Assembly: GCF_040111675.1 (NCBI RefSeq)
Contig: NZ_CP157794.1
Coordinates: 310,001-374,000, forward strand
Direction of reading: 5' to 3'
DNA length: 64,000 nt
Source of the DNA: Salinarimonas sp.
GTDB taxonomy: Bacteria; Pseudomonadota; Alphaproteobacteria; Rhizobiales; Beijerinckiaceae
This document shows positions 61,376 through 64,000 of the stretch, piece after piece. Each line of letters opens with the position of its first letter. Positions within the stretch are counted from its first letter, which is position 1. The notes under the pieces are model-generated. The model did not search any database. It worked only from the letters and a program-made list of their open reading frames with translations, and had not been told where the DNA came from. Position numbers and translations under genes: made by a program.

Positions 61376-61600
61376 TATCGGATCTTCTGGGAAAACATCC
61401 ATGCGACGGGGCGTCGCTGTGGCGGGATTGGTGAAGGGAGCGTCACCGCCGCGGCGCGCCGGCCGTCGTCTGCGCAGGACCCACGTCCTGAATGCGCCGG
61501 GACGGACTTGCTCGCTCGGGCATTGCGGCTAGGCTCGCGGTTCGAGCGCGGGCGCCGATTCGGTCGGCCGCGACGCGCGCATCGCACGAGCGGAGCCGTT

Positions 61601-62062
61601 ATGGACGAGACAGGCGCTGGAGGCCGTACCCTCGGTCCCTCCCTCCCCGAGCTCGCCGCCGCGCTCGACCGGCTGGAGGCGCGCGCCTGCGGGCTCGCGC
61701 ACGAGGGTTGGCGGGGCCGCACGGGTGCGCCGCTCTTCTGCGACAGAATGTCACGATCGGTCAACATCGCCTGTGCGCATACGACTGCTCGTTACGTTCT
61801 GCGCGACGCCGTCCTCGCCCTGCGGGCCCGCGGCCGTCCCGAGGCTGTCGCTTGGCTCGCCGAGTGGCAGGCGCTGGACGCCGAGATCGGCCGCTGCGAC
61901 CACGCTCGCTCCGAGGCTGAAAAGGTCGAGGATGCCGCAGCCGTCGCGACCGCGGCCGCCGATCACGCAGCGGCGACCCGCGCCTTGGTGGCGCTGCACG
62001 CCCGGATCCGCGTCGCTATACTATCAGAAGGCGCAGAAGCTCCTCCGGCCGCCGAGCCGTGA
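61601..62062 (+). CDS. Hypothetical protein
   Basis: A 153-residue protein with no domain I recognise. It starts MDETGAGGRTLGPSLPELAA, is mostly helical, and contains one Trp/Cys cluster (GAPLFCDRMSRSVNIACAHT). The C-terminal half is alanine-rich and may form a coiled coil (EAEKVEDAAAVATAAADHAA). The chosen ATG is preceded by GAGCGGAG. Possibly a real small gene, but codon-driven ORFs are common in this genome. Confidence 0.5.
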   Translation: MDETGAGGRTLGPSLPELAAALDRLEARACGLAHEGWRGRTGAPLFCDRMSRSVNIACAHTTARYVLRDAVLALRARGRPEAVAWLAEWQALDAEIGRCDHARSEAEKVEDAAAVATAAADHAAATRALVALHARIRVAILSEGAEAPPAAEP

Positions 62063-62176
62063 GCTCGGCCGACGGTTGACGTCTGGATGCCTTTCGGGAA
62101 ACAAGGTTGACTGTGGATCGCGTTTTGCGCCAATTGTGAGTGGCTTGCAATCGGTCTAAACCCGCTTTGCGCGTGT

Positions 62177-62545
62177 ATGGAGACGCTCATGCTCGACCGT
62201 CCGATCGTCGGCCTCATCCTTCCGTTCGCCGGGGATTACGCCCCCGAGGGCTGGGCCATCTGCCGCGGCCAGCTGCTCGACCCGCGGGCGTATCCGGAGC
62301 TCTTCCTGCTCATTCGCGAAACCTATGGCGGCGACGGCGAGCGCAGCTTCGCGCTGCCGGACCTCGTCGGGCGCACGCTCTACGGCGCGGGCACGAGCGC
62401 CGACGCGTACGACGTGCCGCTCGGGCATGTCACGTCGGCCCCGCCCCGCTCGGGCTCACCCGACGGCGACGCCCCGCGCGGGGCGGTAGCGATCAACTGG
62501 ATCATCTGCTTGCGCGGCGAGATCCCCGAGCCGGCACGCACCTGA
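62177..62545 (+). CDS. Phage tail-collar (microcystin-dependent protein)-like protein
   Basis: A 122-residue protein with the tail-collar domain pattern PIVGLILPFAGDYAPEGWAI, then RGQLLDPRAYPELFLLIRET and RSFALPDLVGRTLYGAG. Such proteins form phage tail fibre tips, or free-standing surface proteins related to MdpB. No other phage genes are near. Its 3' end overlaps the convergent PAS gene by 90 bases. Confidence 0.75.
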   Translation: METLMLDRPIVGLILPFAGDYAPEGWAICRGQLLDPRAYPELFLLIRETYGGDGERSFALPDLVGRTLYGAGTSADAYDVPLGHVTSAPPRSGSPDGDAPRGAVAINWIICLRGEIPEPART

Positions 62546-63022
62546 ACAGCCGCTCGGGCCGCCGTCCCGGAAACCGAGCTCGCTCGGCAGGAAGGCGTCC
62601 GGGTCGACCGGCTGGAAGCGACCAGCGAAGCCCGCGCGCGGGCGTCCACGGCGGCGCACCACCTCCTTCTCGAACGCGACGAAATAGTCGAGCCGCCCGG
62701 AGCTCGCGAAGACCGGGTGTATCTCGACCGCGCAGAGATAGCTCGTCCCGTCCGGGCGATAATTGACCAGGCACTCGGAAACCGGCTCGCGGCGGCGCAG
62801 GCCGCGGGCGATCTTCATCGTCGCGAGGCGGCTCGTCTCCGGACCTTGCAGCAATCGTGGCGAGCGGCCGAGAACCTCGTCCTTCCCGCGTTTCACCATG
62901 GCGAGGAAGGGGGCGTTCACGTGAACGATGGTGGGACCGGGACGCGCGAGATCCGCCTCGGTGAGCAGGAGGGCGGTCTGGGGGGAATCGGCGGAAAGGG
63001 CCAGCACATCGGACATCAGCAT
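62456..63022 (-). CDS. LOV-like PAS protein lacking the photoactive cysteine
   Basis: A 188-residue protein with a PAS/LOV core: PTIVHVNAPFLAMVKRGKDE, then VLGRSPRLLQGPETSR and ECLVNYRPDGTSYLCAVEIH. In canonical LOV domains the signature is GRNCRFLQGP. Here the Asn and Cys are replaced (GRSPRLLQGP), so covalent flavin photochemistry is not expected. The last 60 residues overlap the convergent tail-collar gene and may be read-through. No output domain is seen. Confidence 0.7.
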   Translation of the reverse strand: MLMSDVLALSADSPQTALLLTEADLARPGPTIVHVNAPFLAMVKRGKDEVLGRSPRLLQGPETSRLATMKIARGLRRREPVSECLVNYRPDGTSYLCAVEIHPVFASSGRLDYFVAFEKEVVRRRGRPRAGFAGRFQPVDPDAFLPSELGFRDGGPSGCSGACRLGDLAAQADDPVDRYRPARGVAVG

Positions 63023-63198
63023 GATGACGTCAGTGTCGATGGAGACGAATTAAAAATCGGTTAATACCGAGCGGCCGTCCACGTCGGCAGGCGACATCGT
63101 GAATTAATGTAGGTTAACCTTCCAAGTTCGTCCGAGGATAGGGCTCCGATCGGCAGGCTCTAGACCGGTGTCGTGCTTCGAACACCTCTGGGGTCGGC

Positions 63199-63297
63199 TC
63201 ACACGACCCCGAGTACGAGTAGAAGGACGAGCGTCAGAACTACGGAAACCGCCAAGGAACCCAAGCAACCGATTCGGCTGGAGAAGAAGACGAACAT
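63199..63297 (-). CDS. 32-residue single-span membrane peptide
   Basis: A short reading frame with a strong GGAGG seven bases before its ATG. The peptide starts MFVFFSSRIGCLGSLAVSVV and continues with a leucine/valine-rich stretch, so it is one transmembrane segment with a short polar N-terminus. Too small for standard gene finders. Its function is unknown. The 63023-63198 stretch beside it holds no gene. Confidence 0.55.
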   Translation of the reverse strand: MFVFFSSRIGCLGSLAVSVVLTLVLLLVLGVV

Positions 63298-63356
63298 GCG
63301 GTCCCTCCTTTCGGGGAGCGAACCGCACGCGTCGCCGCTTCGTTCCGGCCGCGCCC

Positions 63357-64000
63357 TCAGGCGAGGGCGTCGAGCTTGGCGAGGTCGACGTTCGCGCCGC
63401 AGAGGAGGACGCCCACACGCTCGCCCGGCTCGGGTCTGTAGGCCCCCGACAGGAGCGCGGCGAGCGCGGCCGCCCCGCCGGGCTCGGTGGCGATTCGAAA
63501 GTCCCGCCACAACGCACGCTGAGCGTCGGTGATCGCCTCGTCGGGCACGAGGGCGACGTGGTCGACGGCGGCGCGCGCGATCTCCGTGACGAGACGCCCG
63601 GCGCTGCGCGCCCCCAGCGAATCGGCCGCCACGGACTGGACCTCGACGTCGACGGGCTCCCCCGTCGCGAGCGCGGCGTGGAGCGCGCGGGAATTTTCCG
63701 GCTCGACGCCCACCACCTTCACTCGCCCGCCGAACCAGGCGGCGATCCCGGCGATCAGCCCGCCGCCGCCGACGGCGACGAGCACGGTGTCGAGGCCGCC
63801 CGCCGCGTCCTCCTCCCATTCGAGCGCCACCGTCCCCTGCCCGGCGATGGTCGCCTCCGCGTCGTAGGCGTGGACCGACAGCGCGCCGGTGGCGGCGATG
63901 TGCATGCCGCAGGCGAAGAGCGCGTCGGCGTAGCGCGGCCCGCCGATCGTCACCTCGGCGCCCATGCGCCGGATCACGTCGACCTTCGCCTTGGGCGAGA
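63357..64000 (-). CDS. PLP-dependent serine/threonine dehydratase, C-terminal part (5' end outside window)
   Basis: At least 214 residues of the C-terminal part, read from SPKAKVDVIRRMGAEVTIGG at the window edge. The glycine-rich phosphate-binding loop VAVGGGGLIAGIAAWFGG, the EATIAGQGTVALEW motif and the terminal GERVGVLLCGANVDL fit type II PLP enzymes of the threonine dehydratase / serine racemase group. The PLP lysine lies in the missing N-terminal part, so substrate cannot be told. No regulatory ACT domain is present. Confidence 0.88.
   Translation of the reverse strand, partial: SPKAKVDVIRRMGAEVTIGGPRYADALFACGMHIAATGALSVHAYDAEATIAGQGTVALEWEEDAAGGLDTVLVAVGGGGLIAGIAAWFGGRVKVVGVEPENSRALHAALATGEPVDVEVQSVAADSLGARSAGRLVTEIARAAVDHVALVPDEAITDAQRALWRDFRIATEPGGAAALAALLSGAYRPEPGERVGVLLCGANVDLAKLDALA

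Noticed and set aside
58172-61600. Very long plus-strand frame opposite cydAB and its regulator
   Set aside because: Antisense shadow. Only its last part after 61601 lies in otherwise empty sequence and was kept as a hypothetical gene.

Overview
The window is a high-GC, gene-dense bacterial chromosome segment. The gene set points to an alphaproteobacterium, probably of the order Hyphomicrobiales (Methylobacterium/Salinarimonas-like). Evidence: the cpoB-tilS-ftsH order; one mdh-sucCDAB-lpd gene run facing an sdhCDAB operon; an imuA-imuB-dnaE2 mutagenesis cassette under an alphaproteobacterial GTTC-N7-GTTC LexA box; a TIGR02302-family protein; and a MaoC protein resembling mesaconyl-CoA hydratase of the ethylmalonyl-CoA pathway. 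The taxonomic placement is inference. Codon third positions are so GC-rich that very long antisense ORFs lie opposite most real genes; these were set aside.

Layout. 1-6 kb: cpoB end, tilS, ftsH, then on the minus strand two thiol-redox proteins, ppa and a GNAT acetyltransferase. 6.1-8.9 kb: an accessory island of visibly lower GC, placed between a frameshifted DUF1902/HicB-like remnant and the pnp terminator. It holds an ASCH-domain gene cut by an IS5-family insertion, and a convergent gene joining a GNAT domain to a PUA/ASCH-like domain. 9-15.7 kb: pnp and rpsO, adenine deaminase, zapE, a TetR regulator. 16-30 kb: central carbon metabolism, mdh-sucC-sucD-sucA-sucB-lpdA on the plus strand and sdhCDAB on the minus strand, with a small Inh-type lipoprotein between them. 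30-41.8 kb: lytic transglycosylase, PAS protein, Pat-like acyl-CoA ligase/acetyltransferase, DUF427, TIGR02302 membrane protein, two tiny head-to-head genes sharing a CATG start, a MaoC hydratase, a methyltransferase, a LysR regulator, tRNA-Arg(CCG). 42-48.5 kb: the SOS mutagenesis cassette. 48.8-58 kb: signalling genes, namely an RpfC-like hybrid histidine kinase translationally coupled to a REC-PAS-GGDEF-EAL regulator, a MarR regulator, and a heme oxygenase/bacteriophytochrome pair. 58-64 kb: a CIO-type bd oxidase with its GbsR/MarR-type regulator, small orphan genes (tail-collar protein, Cys-less LOV-like PAS protein, a 32-residue membrane peptide) and the 3' part of a PLP-dependent serine/threonine dehydratase.

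How the genes work together. The TCA genes supply 2-oxoglutarate to malate conversions with succinate oxidation feeding the quinone pool, and the bd oxidase is a terminal oxidase for that pool. imuA/imuB/dnaE2 form the inducible translesion mutasome. Two separate cyclic-di-GMP modules, one behind a DSF-type sensor domain and one behind a red-light photoreceptor, sit within 10 kb. The best candidates for something undescribed are the ASCH / GNAT-PUA pair in the AT-richer island and the RpfC-like sensor coupled to GGDEF-EAL instead of HD-GYP. No CRISPR array, integrase, rRNA or replication origin was seen.
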